Below, one piece after another: positions 27,714-38,086 of a stretch of 64,000 nt of DNA (within the stretch, counting starts at the first letter, position 1; each line of letters starts with the position of its first letter). The DNA is from Curtobacterium sp. MCLR17_036. Its GTDB lineage: Bacteria > Actinomycetota > Actinomycetes > Actinomycetales > Microbacteriaceae. The notes beneath the pieces are model-generated. The model did no database searches. It was not told the origin of the DNA and was given only the letters and a program-made list of their open reading frames with translations. The stretch lies in the NCBI RefSeq assembly GCF_003234445.2, contig NZ_CP126269.1, positions 2,480,001 through 2,544,000 of the forward strand, written 5' to 3'. The translations under genes were made by a program, and so were the position numbers.

Positions 27714-28064
27714 GTGGGCACCAACCCGCGGGGGCCGCCGCACATTCCCCCGGAGACCGGTCACGACGTGCGCTCGCCCGCTCGCCGGGCGTCGCCCGGC
27801 GACCGCGGGGCGACGGTTCGCGACCATTCGGCGCAGGTAGGTGGCGCGCCCTGGAACGGCGTCGCGGCGGCCGGGAGGCACGGGGCGGGGCCGTGCCGCG
27901 CCTCCCGGCCGCCGTCCGGTCACGTCGCGGGCGCGCACCGGTCACGACGTGCCGTGCGCACCTCGCGGACCGGTCACGTCCGGTGGCCCGACGGGCGCAC
28001 CGATGACGGAACGTGACCGCTCGGCGGACCCGAGCGGGGTGTCGTGCCCGGCCGAGCCGAGCGG
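27714..28064. other. 351-base spacer with a long hairpin and duplicated motifs
   Basis: No gene is supported. It holds a strong hairpin at 27865-27914 (GGCCGGGAGGCACGG at 27869-27883 facing CCGCGCCTCCCGGCC at 27896-27910), which is an inverted pair of the recurring GGNCGGGAGGCRCGG element, and three scattered copies of CCGGTCACG(A)CGT-like sequence. The hairpin could end the thymidine-kinase transcript, whose stop is at 28065. Confidence 0.6.
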
Positions 28065-28691
28065 TCAGTTGCCGTCGAGGCGACCGCCGGACTCCGTCAG
28101 GTAGCAGTTGGCGCAGAGCGACTCGTAGGCGACGTCGACGCCGTCGATCGCGACCTGCGAGCCGTCGAAGACGAAACGGCCGTCGACGGTCCGCGCGTTG
28201 AAGACCGCCTTGCGGCCGCAGCGGCAGATGGTCTTGAGCTCCTCGAGGGAGTGCGCGACCTCGAGCAGGCGGGCGCTGCCGGGGAAGGCCTCGGTGCGGA
28301 AGTCGGTGCGGATGCCGTAGGTGATGACCGGGACCTCGTCGAGGACGGCGATCCGGAGCAGGTCGTCGACCTGGCGCGGGGTGAGGAACTGCGCTTCGTC
28401 GACGAGCACGCAGCTGACCGGCCGGACCATGCCGTCGAGCCGGTCGGACCCGGGGTCGGTGGCACCGGCCGACGTCACCGCGTCGCGCACGTCGGCGTCG
28501 GGGGCGAACACGAGGTCAACGGTACGGGTCACGCCGAGGCGCGAGACGATCTCACGGTCGCCCTTCGTGTCGACGGCGGGCTTCGCCAGGAGCACCCGGT
28601 GCCCGCGCTCCTCGTAGTTGTATGCGGCCTGCAGGAGCCCCGTGCTCTTGCCGCTGTTCATCGCGCCGTAGCGGAAGTAGAGCTTCGCCAC
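28065..28691 (-). CDS. tdk: Thymidine kinase
   Basis: A 208-residue type II thymidine kinase that phosphorylates thymidine to dTMP for nucleotide salvage. P-loop GAMNSGKST (9-17), catalytic region CVLVDEAQFLTPRQVDDL, and the zinc lasso with cysteines in CRCGRKAVFNARTV and CANCY. The GTG start shares its first base with the stop of the upstream response regulator (TAGTG), so it is translated after that signalling set. Coupling of a salvage enzyme to a two-component operon is unusual and may reflect only shared transcription. Confidence 0.93.
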   Translation of the reverse strand: MAKLYFRYGAMNSGKSTGLLQAAYNYEERGHRVLLAKPAVDTKGDREIVSRLGVTRTVDLVFAPDADVRDAVTSAGATDPGSDRLDGMVRPVSCVLVDEAQFLTPRQVDDLLRIAVLDEVPVITYGIRTDFRTEAFPGSARLLEVAHSLEELKTICRCGRKAVFNARTVDGRFVFDGSQVAIDGVDVAYESLCANCYLTESGGRLDGN

Positions 28692-29392
28692 TACGCGAGG
28701 AACCCGTCCTCGGCGGCGCGACGGATGAGGTCCGACTTCTTCGACGCGGGACGGCCGACCTTGCTGTACTTCTCGCGCACGCGGCGCAGGTAGGTCTTCG
28801 CGGTCTCGTACTGCACGTTCATCTGCGCGGCGACCTCGTTCGTGGAGTGTCCGGAGACGTACAGGCGCAGCGCTTCTTCCTCGCCGGCGCTGAGCTTCGG
28901 ACGCTGGTGCGCCTGCGCGCCTGTCGGCAGCGGACGCCACTCGCGCGGCTGCGGGGTCTCGCGCGCGACGCCCATGATCTCGCGGGCGACGTCCATGACC
29001 TCGCGCATCGGCAGGGACTTCGACAGGAACGCCGCAGCGCCGGCGGCGAGGGCGCGGTCGCGGGACTCGCGGCTGTCGACGCTCGAGAGCACGATCACCT
29101 TCGCACCGGCGGCGCGGCAGGTGCGGACGCGGGCCTCGATCGAGACCGGCTCCTTCAGCTGGAAGTCGAGGAACACCAGGTCGGTCGGGAAGCTGTCGCT
29201 GTGGACCATCTCGAGCCAGGTGTGCGCGGTCAGGGCCAGGTCGAAGTCGAACGCGTTCACCGCGATCCAGCTGGACAGGCTGTCGAGCAGCACCTCGTGG
29301 TCGTCGAGGATGGCCAACCGCACGCGTCGTGCTCCCGGGTTCGGCAGGGACGGCAGACCTTCCGAGAGCCGGTTCGGGTCAGTGCTGGTCAT
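28691..29392 (-). CDS. LuxR-type response regulator
   Basis: A 233-residue regulator. The receiver domain starts after a 22-residue leader: acidic pair Asp30-Asp31, phospho-acceptor Asp76 in LVFLDFQLK, Ser in VIVLSSVDS and Lys in AFLSKSLPM. The DNA-binding helix-turn-helix is at about 167-225 (KLSAGEEEALRLYVSGHSTNEVAAQMNVQYETAKTYLRRVREKYSKVG). Its ATG lies 14 bases inside the upstream membrane-protein gene, so production is tied to the two upstream sensor-like genes. Downstream overlap with tdk closes the operon. Confidence 0.88.
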   Translation of the reverse strand: MTSTDPNRLSEGLPSLPNPGARRVRLAILDDHEVLLDSLSSWIAVNAFDFDLALTAHTWLEMVHSDSFPTDLVFLDFQLKEPVSIEARVRTCRAAGAKVIVLSSVDSRESRDRALAAGAAAFLSKSLPMREVMDVAREIMGVARETPQPREWRPLPTGAQAHQRPKLSAGEEEALRLYVSGHSTNEVAAQMNVQYETAKTYLRRVREKYSKVGRPASKKSDLIRRAAEDGFLA

Positions 29393-30554
29393 AGGAGAAC
29401 CTTAGTGCGAGGGCGGAGGGGCGGACCGCGACGTCGAGGTCGGGGAACGTCACGCGGAGGACGGCGAGGTAGGGGTCGAAGGTGCGGTGGATGCCGACGT
29501 CGGAGTCGTCCACCGCGAGGTCGAGCGTGAGGACGGCCCGGTCGCCCGAGGCGTCCGCCGTGGCTCCGGTCGCCTCGTCCGCCCGGCGGACGGTCGCGTG
29601 GAACCCCGCCGGGTCGACGGTCCTCGCCTGCAGTGCGGCGCGGACGAAGGTCCGGACGACGGAGCGCTGGTCGGCGTCGAGGCGGGCGATCAGCCCGTCC
29701 GGGTCGTCGACCGTCGGGGACTCGCCGCCGTCGGTGCGGACGGCGTGCTCGAACCAGGTGCGGTCGGCGTCCGCCACCATCGACCGGCGGATGCCGTCCG
29801 CGATGCGGCGGGCCCGCGCGCGGTCGGTGTCGGTGATCGTGTCGCGCGTCCGGAGCTCCGCGAAGAACGGCGCGACGTCACGCGCCAGGATCGTCGAGCG
29901 GTCCTGCTGCACGCTCGCGGCGATGCCGTCCCGCTCGGCGCGCTCCACCGAGTACGACCCGGCCCGGATCTGCACCCGCTCGGCGAGGCCGGCGAAGGTC
30001 CACGCGAACACCGCGGCGGCCGCCGTCAGCACGAGCGTCGGCGCCGCGGCCAGGTAGCCCGCCACCACGACGGGCACCTGGTTCGGGAACACCGCGGCCC
30101 CCGCGCCCCAGGTGACCGCGTTCACGGCGGCGAGCACGAGCCCGCCGACGGTCAGGTCGGTCCACGGGCGGTACGGCGCGACCATGACGATGCCGGTCGC
30201 GGTGATGAGGGACATGAAGTCGTTCAGGGCGCTCTCGTCCGGCCCCCACTGCGCGGCGACGCTCGCGACCGAGGCGGCCGCGAGCAGGCCGACGTGCGCG
30301 ACGAACGCCGAACGCGGGAACGGCGCCCGGAACGGGCTCGACGCCGCGAACACCACACCGGCGGACGCCGCGACCAGGATGACGGTGAGCGCACTCAGGG
30401 TCGGGCTGCCGACGACGTCACGGTCGAAGAGCGACACGAGCAGCGCCCAGAGCACGCTCGCGGCCCCGATGACGATCGCCAGCGGCCGCGACCCCATCGC
30501 GCCGAGCGGGTCGTACTGCTGCGCCGTCCGCCGGGCGCCGGCCAGGGGCCTCAC
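29379..30554 (-). CDS. Membrane protein, probable degenerate histidine kinase partner
   Basis: A 391-residue protein with about six hydrophobic segments (roughly residues 24-195) and a cytoplasmic region of 190 residues. That region has the size and position of a DHp plus ATPase module, but I see no clear HisKA histidine, N-box or GxG motif; the helix around SVQQDRSTILARDVAPFFAELR takes the place of a phosphorylation helix. It is translated from a GTG overlapping the stop of the true kinase, and overlaps the regulator. The arrangement suggests a pseudokinase that forms heterodimers or modulates the kinase. It could also be an unrelated sensor; function is inferred from context only. Confidence 0.65.
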   Translation of the reverse strand: MRPLAGARRTAQQYDPLGAMGSRPLAIVIGAASVLWALLVSLFDRDVVGSPTLSALTVILVAASAGVVFAASSPFRAPFPRSAFVAHVGLLAAASVASVAAQWGPDESALNDFMSLITATGIVMVAPYRPWTDLTVGGLVLAAVNAVTWGAGAAVFPNQVPVVVAGYLAAAPTLVLTAAAAVFAWTFAGLAERVQIRAGSYSVERAERDGIAASVQQDRSTILARDVAPFFAELRTRDTITDTDRARARRIADGIRRSMVADADRTWFEHAVRTDGGESPTVDDPDGLIARLDADQRSVVRTFVRAALQARTVDPAGFHATVRRADEATGATADASGDRAVLTLDLAVDDSDVGIHRTFDPYLAVLRVTFPDLDVAVRPSALALRFSYDQH

Positions 30555-31774
30555 CCGCGCCGCCCGGAGTCGTCGTCGCCGGACACCGGCACCGCGATCG
30601 CGCCGGTGGCGGGCGCGTAGGGCACGGACATCATGACGCTCGTGCCCGAGCCGGGCGACGACCACACCTGGACGTCGCCGCCGACGCGACCGATGCGTTC
30701 GCGCACCGAGCCGCGCAGGCCCATCCGGTCGGTGCCGGTCTCCTGCTCGTCGAAGCCCCGGCCGTCGTCGACGACCATGACCGTGCACGAAGCGCTGTCG
30801 TCGAAGACGCTGACCTCGGCGGCGTCGGTGCCGGCGTGCTTCTGCACGTTCGCCAGGCACTGGCCGACGGCACGGACCACGGCGGTGAGGGCCCGCTCGT
30901 CGAGCCCGTCGAGCGCGGACGGGTCGCCGGAGACGGTCACGTCGAGGCCGCTCGCCCGGTGCTCGTCGAGCATCCGCTCGAAGGCGTCCGAGGCGGCACC
31001 CGGCCGCGGACCGGTCTGCGGCGCGAGCCACTCCTTGCCGGTGAGCACGGCGAGGTCGGCGTCGACCGTCGCGGCGAGCTGGCGGTCGATGGGGCCGTCC
31101 GGGGCCAGGGCGATCGCGCCGAGGTGGTTCAGCACGGTGTCGTGCAGGATCGCGGACGCCTCGGCCTCGACCCCCGCGCGGTACGCAGACACGTGTTCCT
31201 CACGCGCCGAGCGCAGGAGTTCCGGCTGCACCCGTTCGGACCGCCCGGTCGAGCGGCTGGTGACGAGCACGAGCGCGACGACGAAGACCACCGTGACCCA
31301 GGCCAGCACGAGGGGGCGGGCGGGACCGCCGGTCTGCAGGACCGCGACCGCCGAGGCCGCACGACCGACGACGAACCCCGCCACCGACCACAGCGCGACA
31401 CGGCCCGGGACCGCTCCGGCCCCGCCGACGAGGATGAGCGGGATCACCGAGAGCGACAGCAGGTAGGACGTCACCCAGCCGGTCGGGACCTCGCGCGAGA
31501 CGACGAGCGCGAACCACCAGGCGCACACCCCGCCGATCGCCAGGAAGGCGACCGCCGACCGCCACGTGCCGAACTGCACGTGCACGGCGACCATGCCGAG
31601 CATCGGGACGAGTGCGAGCACCGCCCCCGCGATCCGGATGTCCGGCTCGGCCACCCGGTAGAGCACGAGCGCCAGCGCCGCGGCGACGATCGACCCGATC
31701 GCCGCCGCGTGGAACGCACGCACGGTCGACCACGCGTTCACTCGCGGAGCGAGGTGCGTGGGGATGCCGAGCAC
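30551..31774 (-). CDS. Membrane-bound sensor histidine kinase (NarL-type)
   Basis: A 407-residue kinase with six hydrophobic segments (about 15-175), no large extracellular domain, then a HisKA_3-like helix AILHDTVLNHLGAIAL with His211 and an ATPase domain with VGQCLANVQKHAG and VVDDGRGFDEQETGTDRMGLRGS. A GTG at 31813 would add 13 residues, but the chosen GTG has AAGGA seven bases upstream. The stop overlaps the next gene by GTGA. First of a kinase, pseudokinase-like partner, regulator and tdk operon. The membrane-embedded sensor suggests a signal in or at the membrane. Confidence 0.85.
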   Translation of the reverse strand: MLGIPTHLAPRVNAWSTVRAFHAAAIGSIVAAALALVLYRVAEPDIRIAGAVLALVPMLGMVAVHVQFGTWRSAVAFLAIGGVCAWWFALVVSREVPTGWVTSYLLSLSVIPLILVGGAGAVPGRVALWSVAGFVVGRAASAVAVLQTGGPARPLVLAWVTVVFVVALVLVTSRSTGRSERVQPELLRSAREEHVSAYRAGVEAEASAILHDTVLNHLGAIALAPDGPIDRQLAATVDADLAVLTGKEWLAPQTGPRPGAASDAFERMLDEHRASGLDVTVSGDPSALDGLDERALTAVVRAVGQCLANVQKHAGTDAAEVSVFDDSASCTVMVVDDGRGFDEQETGTDRMGLRGSVRERIGRVGGDVQVWSSPGSGTSVMMSVPYAPATGAIAVPVSGDDDSGRRG

Positions 31775-31929
31775 GAGGGAGTCCTTCCGGGCGGCGTCGG
31801 GAACGCCGACCACGATCCAACCACCGGGACGGTGACCGTGTACCCCGAATCGGGATCGGTCCGGTGGTCAGGTCGATGATACCGGCACCTCGCGGGTCCC
31901 TGCTGTCCCCCGAAGGCGGACACGTGCGA

Positions 31930-33036
31930 TCAGAACAGCGTCTGCGCCGCCACCGGCCGGAGAAGCCGGCGGTCGAAGCCCGGATCCGCGCGCTTCAGGG
32001 GCGACACCGTCGGGATCGACTGCTCCTGCGGCAGTTCCCGCGGATCCGAGAACCCCATCGACCCCGTCGCCGGATCGACCCGACCGAGACCGACGCCGTG
32101 CGCCGCGAGGATCGGACGGATGCGCTCGGACAGCCACCGCCGGTAGTCCTTCGGCGCGTACGTGTTCTCGAGGTACATCGCCCGGTACCGCTGCACCAGG
32201 TCGGGTCGCTCGCGGCCGAGCCACTCGAACCACCACGGCTTCACGCCCGGGCGCAGGTGCAGCGCCGAGTACGCGATGCTCGTCGCCCCGGCGGCCGCGG
32301 CCCGGCCGACCGCGTCGTCGAGGTGCGCCCTCGTGTCCGTGATGTACGGCAGCACGGGCATGAGGAAGACGGCGCAGTCGAGCCCGGCGTCGCGGACGGC
32401 CCGCACGGTCGCGAGCCGCGCCGAGGTCGTCGGGGTCCCGGACTCGACCGACTGCTGCAGGTCGTCGTCGTACACCGCGATCGACATCGCCAGGTCGACC
32501 GGCACGACCTTCGCCGCCTCGACCAGGAGCGGCAGGTCACGGCGGAGCAACGTGCCCTTCGTGAGGATGCTGAACGGCGTCCGCGACGCCGCCAGCGCCT
32601 CGATCACCCCGGGCATCAGGCGGTAGCGGCCCTCCGCGCGCTGGTAGGGGTCGGTGTTCGTGCCGAGGGCGACCGGGTGGCGGTCCCAGGTGGGCTTGGT
32701 GAGCTCCCGGTGCAGCACGTCGGCCACGTTCGTCTTCACGACGATCTGCTGGTCGAAGTCCGCTCCCCCGTCGAACTCGAGGTACGTGTGCGTCGGCCGG
32801 GCGAAGCAGTACACGCACGCGTGGCTGCACCCGCGGTACGGGTTGATGGTCCACCCGTACGTTCCCGACCGGTCGGCGCTCGGCACCCGGTTCAGCGCGC
32901 TCTTCGCCAGGACCTCGTGGAACGTGACCCCGGCGAACTCCGGTGTCGTCACGCTCCGGACGAACCCGCTGTTCGACTCCATGCCCGGGAGGGCGTCGTC
33001 CTGTGACGCGTTGATCGCCTGTCCACTCCACCGCAT
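31930..33036 (-). CDS. Rv2578c-family radical SAM protein
   Basis: A 368-residue radical S-adenosylmethionine protein. The iron-sulfur ligands are Cys70, Cys74 and Cys77 in GCSHACVYCFAR, followed by an SPL-lyase-like region (TNTDPYQRAEGRYRLMPGVIEAL, FSILTKGTLLRRDLPLL). The same group contains the spore-photoproduct-lyase-like Rv2578c proteins, whose reaction is unknown. The ATG is nine bases from a near-perfect mycobacterial-type LexA box, so it should be induced by DNA damage; Rv2578c itself is, from memory, also a LexA-regulated gene. No ribosome-binding site is obvious. The gene follows mqo on the same strand but has its own promoter region. Confidence 0.87.
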   Translation of the reverse strand: MRWSGQAINASQDDALPGMESNSGFVRSVTTPEFAGVTFHEVLAKSALNRVPSADRSGTYGWTINPYRGCSHACVYCFARPTHTYLEFDGGADFDQQIVVKTNVADVLHRELTKPTWDRHPVALGTNTDPYQRAEGRYRLMPGVIEALAASRTPFSILTKGTLLRRDLPLLVEAAKVVPVDLAMSIAVYDDDLQQSVESGTPTTSARLATVRAVRDAGLDCAVFLMPVLPYITDTRAHLDDAVGRAAAAGATSIAYSALHLRPGVKPWWFEWLGRERPDLVQRYRAMYLENTYAPKDYRRWLSERIRPILAAHGVGLGRVDPATGSMGFSDPRELPQEQSIPTVSPLKRADPGFDRRLLRPVAAQTLF

Positions 33037-33044
33037 GCCGACAT

Positions 33045-33060
33045 TCGAACACATGTTCGA
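33045..33060. promoter_or_regulatory. LexA (SOS) box of the radical SAM gene
   Basis: TCGAAC-ACAT-GTTCGA is a perfect copy of the actinobacterial SOS box TCGAACN4GTTCGA and extends one base further on each side (TTCGAACACATGTTCGAA). It lies 8 bases before the ATG, in a 58-base spacer after the mqo stop, exactly where a repressor would block transcription. Confidence 0.87.
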
Positions 33061-33094
33061 ACGACCCGCAAGCCGCGGCCGGACGTGGCGGCCG

Positions 33095-34582
33095 TCAGTG
33101 GTGCAGTCCGAGCACCTTCGCCGTGCGCTCGAGCGTGGCGTCCGCCAGGGCGGCATCGTCGCCGAGGTCCTGCCCGTAGGTGGGGACCATCGTGCGGACG
33201 TCGTCCTGCCAGCCGTCCCAGCGGTCCGGGAAGCACCGGCGCAGTAGGCCGAGCATGATCGGCACGGCCGTCGATGCCCCGGGTGACGCCCCGAGCAGCC
33301 CGGCGATCGAGCCGTCGGCCGAGGTGATGACCTCGGTCCCGAACTGCAGCACGCCGCCCTTGTCCTTGTCCGGCTTGATCACCTGGACGCGCTGGCCGGC
33401 GGTGATGCGGTGCCATTTCTCCGGCTGGGCGCTCGGCATGAAGTCGCGCAGGGCGTCGAACTTCGTCTTCCGCGACGCCAGCAGCTGCCCGATCAGGTAC
33501 CGGACCAGGTCGAAGTTCGAGAACGCGACGCTGAGCATCGGCCGCAGGTTGTGCGGACGGACCGAGCGGACCAGGTCGAGCAGCGAGCCCTGCTTGAGGA
33601 ACTTCGGGCTGAAGCCCGCGTACGGCCCGAACATGAGCGACGCCGTGCCGTCGACGATGCGGGTGTCGAGGTGCGGCACGGACATCGGCGGTGCGCCGAC
33701 GCTGGCCTTGCCGTAGACCTTGGCCGCGTGCTTCTGCACGACCTCGGGGTCGTCGGTGCGCAGGAACTCACCGGACACCGGGAACCCGCCGTAGCCCCGG
33801 ATCTCCGGGATGCCGGACTTCTGCAGCAGGTGCAGCGCACCGCCCCCGGCGCCGACGAAGACGAACTTGGCGGCGATGCGCTGGGTCGATCGGCCGATCT
33901 CGTTGCGGACGTCGACGACCCAGCCCTCGCTGACCGTCGAGCGGGAGAGCTTCGTGACCTGGTGCGACGGCTCGAACTCGACCCCGTCGACCTCGAGCTG
34001 GTCGAACAGCTGACGGGTCAGCGAGCCGAAGTCGACGTCGGACCCCGCGGCGGAGTAGGTCGCCGCGATCGGCTGGTCCTTCTTGCGCCCGGGGATGAGC
34101 GCGGGCGCCCACTTGCGGATCTGCGCCGGGTCGTCCGAGAACTCGATCCCCGCGAAGAGCGGGTGGCCCTGCATCGCCTCGTACCGCTTGCGCATGTACT
34201 CGACGTTGTCGGCGCCCCACACGAACGAGATGTGCGGCGTCGGGTTGATGAAGTCGGAGGGGTTCGGCAGCGCGCCGGTCTCGACCAGGTGCGCCCAGAA
34301 CTGCCGCGAGACCTGGAACTGCTCGTTGACCGTGACCGCCTTGGCGATGTCGACGCGACCGTCCGGCAGCTCGGGCGTGTAGTTCAGCTCGCACAGGGCG
34401 GAGTGCCCGGTCCCGGCGTTGTTCCACGGGTTCGAGGACTCCTGCGCCACGCTGCCGAGCCGCTCGTACACCCGGATCTTCCACGACGGCTCGAGCCGGT
34501 GGATGATCGCGCCGAGCGTGGCGCTCATGATGCCTCCGCCGATGAGGACGACGTCGATGGGGTCCACCTGCTTCACTGCCAC
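33095..34582 (-). CDS. mqo: Malate:quinone oxidoreductase
   Basis: A 495-residue FAD enzyme of the TCA cycle that oxidises malate to oxaloacetate and passes electrons to the quinone pool at the inner face of the membrane. FAD-binding motif VVLIGGGIMSATLG (11-24), the family blocks ESSNPWNNAGTGHSALCELNYTP, GSDVDFGSL and the C-terminal LLGASPGASTAVPIMLGLL are present. Length is typical. GTG start; a TAGGAT hexamer lies six bases upstream on the minus strand, with no other good ribosome-binding site (leaderless pattern). No malate dehydrogenase is visible nearby. Confidence 0.96.
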   Translation of the reverse strand: MAVKQVDPIDVVLIGGGIMSATLGAIIHRLEPSWKIRVYERLGSVAQESSNPWNNAGTGHSALCELNYTPELPDGRVDIAKAVTVNEQFQVSRQFWAHLVETGALPNPSDFINPTPHISFVWGADNVEYMRKRYEAMQGHPLFAGIEFSDDPAQIRKWAPALIPGRKKDQPIAATYSAAGSDVDFGSLTRQLFDQLEVDGVEFEPSHQVTKLSRSTVSEGWVVDVRNEIGRSTQRIAAKFVFVGAGGGALHLLQKSGIPEIRGYGGFPVSGEFLRTDDPEVVQKHAAKVYGKASVGAPPMSVPHLDTRIVDGTASLMFGPYAGFSPKFLKQGSLLDLVRSVRPHNLRPMLSVAFSNFDLVRYLIGQLLASRKTKFDALRDFMPSAQPEKWHRITAGQRVQVIKPDKDKGGVLQFGTEVITSADGSIAGLLGASPGASTAVPIMLGLLRRCFPDRWDGWQDDVRTMVPTYGQDLGDDAALADATLERTAKVLGLHH

Positions 34583-34588
34583 GCCTCG

Positions 34589-34594
34589 ATCCTA
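34589..34594 (-). promoter_or_regulatory. Putative -10 element (TAGGAT) of mqo, leaderless spacing
   Basis: TAGGAT on the minus strand is six bases from the mqo GTG. Confidence 0.55.
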
Positions 34595-34962
34595 CCGGCG
34601 CGCGCCGACAGGCCGATCAGCGCGACAGGCCGATCAGCTCGGCTCGGCTCGCCGGGACGCCCTGGGCGCTCGGGAGGCCCGGCGCGCGTCCGGCGGACCG
34701 GTGACCCGCCGCCGGGCCGCCAGGACCACTGCCGGTGCCGGGGGGGGGGCAGGGACGGTCGCCTCGCCCTCGCACTCGGGTTCGCGTTCGCCCTCGCGCT
34801 CTCGCTCGCCCTCGCCCTCGCCCTCGCCCTCGCGCTTACCCGCACCCGCGCGCTTACCCACTCCCGCGAGCGCGCGCGACGCGCCATGCGGCCGCGCCTG
34901 TGCCCGCGCCGGCGCACGGGCCACGCGGAGGCGCCAGCCCCGACCGGCCCCCGTGCGGCGGA
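34595..34962. other. Non-coding spacer with a G10 tract and a GCCCTC hexamer array
   Basis: No gene is supported in 34583-35008. It holds a run of ten guanines (34740-34749), then CGCCCTCGCG-type hexamers (about 34785-34840), and a stretch of alternating CGCG. Open frames here give Arg/Pro/Ala-rich products typical of GC noise. Confidence 0.6.
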
Positions 34963-34992
34963 AGGCCCGCCCCGCTGACGCGGGACGGGCCT
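34963..34992 (-). terminator. Terminator hairpin downstream of asd
   Basis: AGGCCCGCCCCG faces CGGGACGGGCCT with one mismatch and a six-base loop; it lies 17 bases after the asd stop. Confidence 0.6.
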
Positions 34993-35008
34993 CCAGGCCG
35001 GGCTGCTG

Positions 35009-37370
<2,362 letters not shown>

Positions 37371-37393
37371 TGGCTGGTACTCCCGGGGACGAC

Positions 37394-37417
37394 GACACCG
37401 CGAGGTCTCGCGGTGTC
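37394..37417. promoter_or_regulatory. Perfect 24-bp palindrome at the lysC transcription start
   Basis: GACACCGCGAG and CTCGCGGTGTC are perfect inverted arms separated by GT. A TAGCAT hexamer (minus strand, 37421-37426) just upstream is a plausible -10, so the palindrome begins at the start site of lysC-asd. It could be a repressor site or a stable hairpin at the 5' end of the mRNA. Confidence 0.6.
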
Positions 37418-37443
37418 CCAATGCTAGAGGGTGATCCGGGGAT

Positions 37444-37471
37444 GTTGCGTGCGGGACGCCCCTGACGCAAC
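37444..37471 (-). terminator. Hairpin after recR
   Basis: GTTGCGT and ACGCAAC pair perfectly around 14 bases; it lies 16 bases after the recR stop and before the lysC promoter. Modest stem, so low strength. Confidence 0.45.
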
Positions 37472-37486
37472 GATCCTGCGCGGCGG

Positions 37487-38086
37487 TCAGCCGCCGACCA
37501 CGCGCCGTCCCTCGAACGCACGGCCGAGCGTGACCTCGTCGGCGTACTCCAGATCGCCGCCGACGGGCAGCCCCGAGGCCAGACGTGTCGTCCGGATCCC
37601 CATCGGCACGAGCAGGCGACTGAGGTACGTCGCCGTCGCCTCGCCCTCGAGGTTCGGGTCGGTGGCGATGATGACCTCGTCGACGGTACCGTCGGCGAGA
37701 CGCGTCATGAGCTGTTGGATGCGCAGGTCGTCGGGGCCGATGCCGTCGATCGGACTGATCGCGCCGCCGAGCACGTGGTACAGCCCGCGGAACTCGCGGG
37801 TGCGCTCGATCGCCGCGACGTCCTTGGCCTCCTCGACCACGCAGATCACCGCGGGCGAGCGCCGGGGGTCACGGCAGATGCTGCACTGCACGTTCTCGGT
37901 GACGTTGCCGCAGATCTCGCAGAAGCGGACCCGCTGCTTGACGTCCGCCAGCAGCTCGGACAGCCGCGACGGGTCGAAGGACTCGGTCTGCAGGATGTGG
38001 AACGCGATGCGCTGCGCCGACTTCGGACCGATGCCGGGCAGGCGGCCGAACTCGTCGATGAGGTCCTGGACGATGCCGTCGTACAT
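37487..38086 (-). CDS. recR: Recombination mediator protein RecR
   Basis: A 199-residue DNA-repair protein that loads RecA at gaps with RecF/RecO. It has the N-terminal helix-hairpin-helix ([20 protein letters not shown]), the zinc finger [16 protein letters not shown], and a Toprim domain ([28 protein letters not shown]). Length is normal. Its ATG overlaps the dnaX stop by one base (TGATG), and AGGA lies within dnaX, so the genes are translated together. Confidence 0.97.
   Translation of the reverse strand: MYDGIVQDLIDEFGRLPGIGPKSAQRIAFHILQTESFDPSRLSELLADVKQRVRFCEICGNVTENVQCSICRDPRRSPAVICVVEEAKDVAAIERTREFRGLYHVLGGAISPIDGIGPDDLRIQQLMTRLADGTVDEVIIATDPNLEGEATATYLSRLLVPMGIRTTRLASGLPVGGDLEYADEVTLGRAFEGRRVVGG

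Noticed and set aside
28065..28940. Longer thymidine kinase with an N-terminal extension
   Set aside because: The extension overlaps the regulator gene out of frame and lacks sequence character; the TAGTG junction fits coupled translation.
37371..37430. Lysine riboswitch before lysC
   Set aside because: Only about 45 bases lie between the predicted start and the GTG, far too short for the riboswitch; only a palindrome is present.
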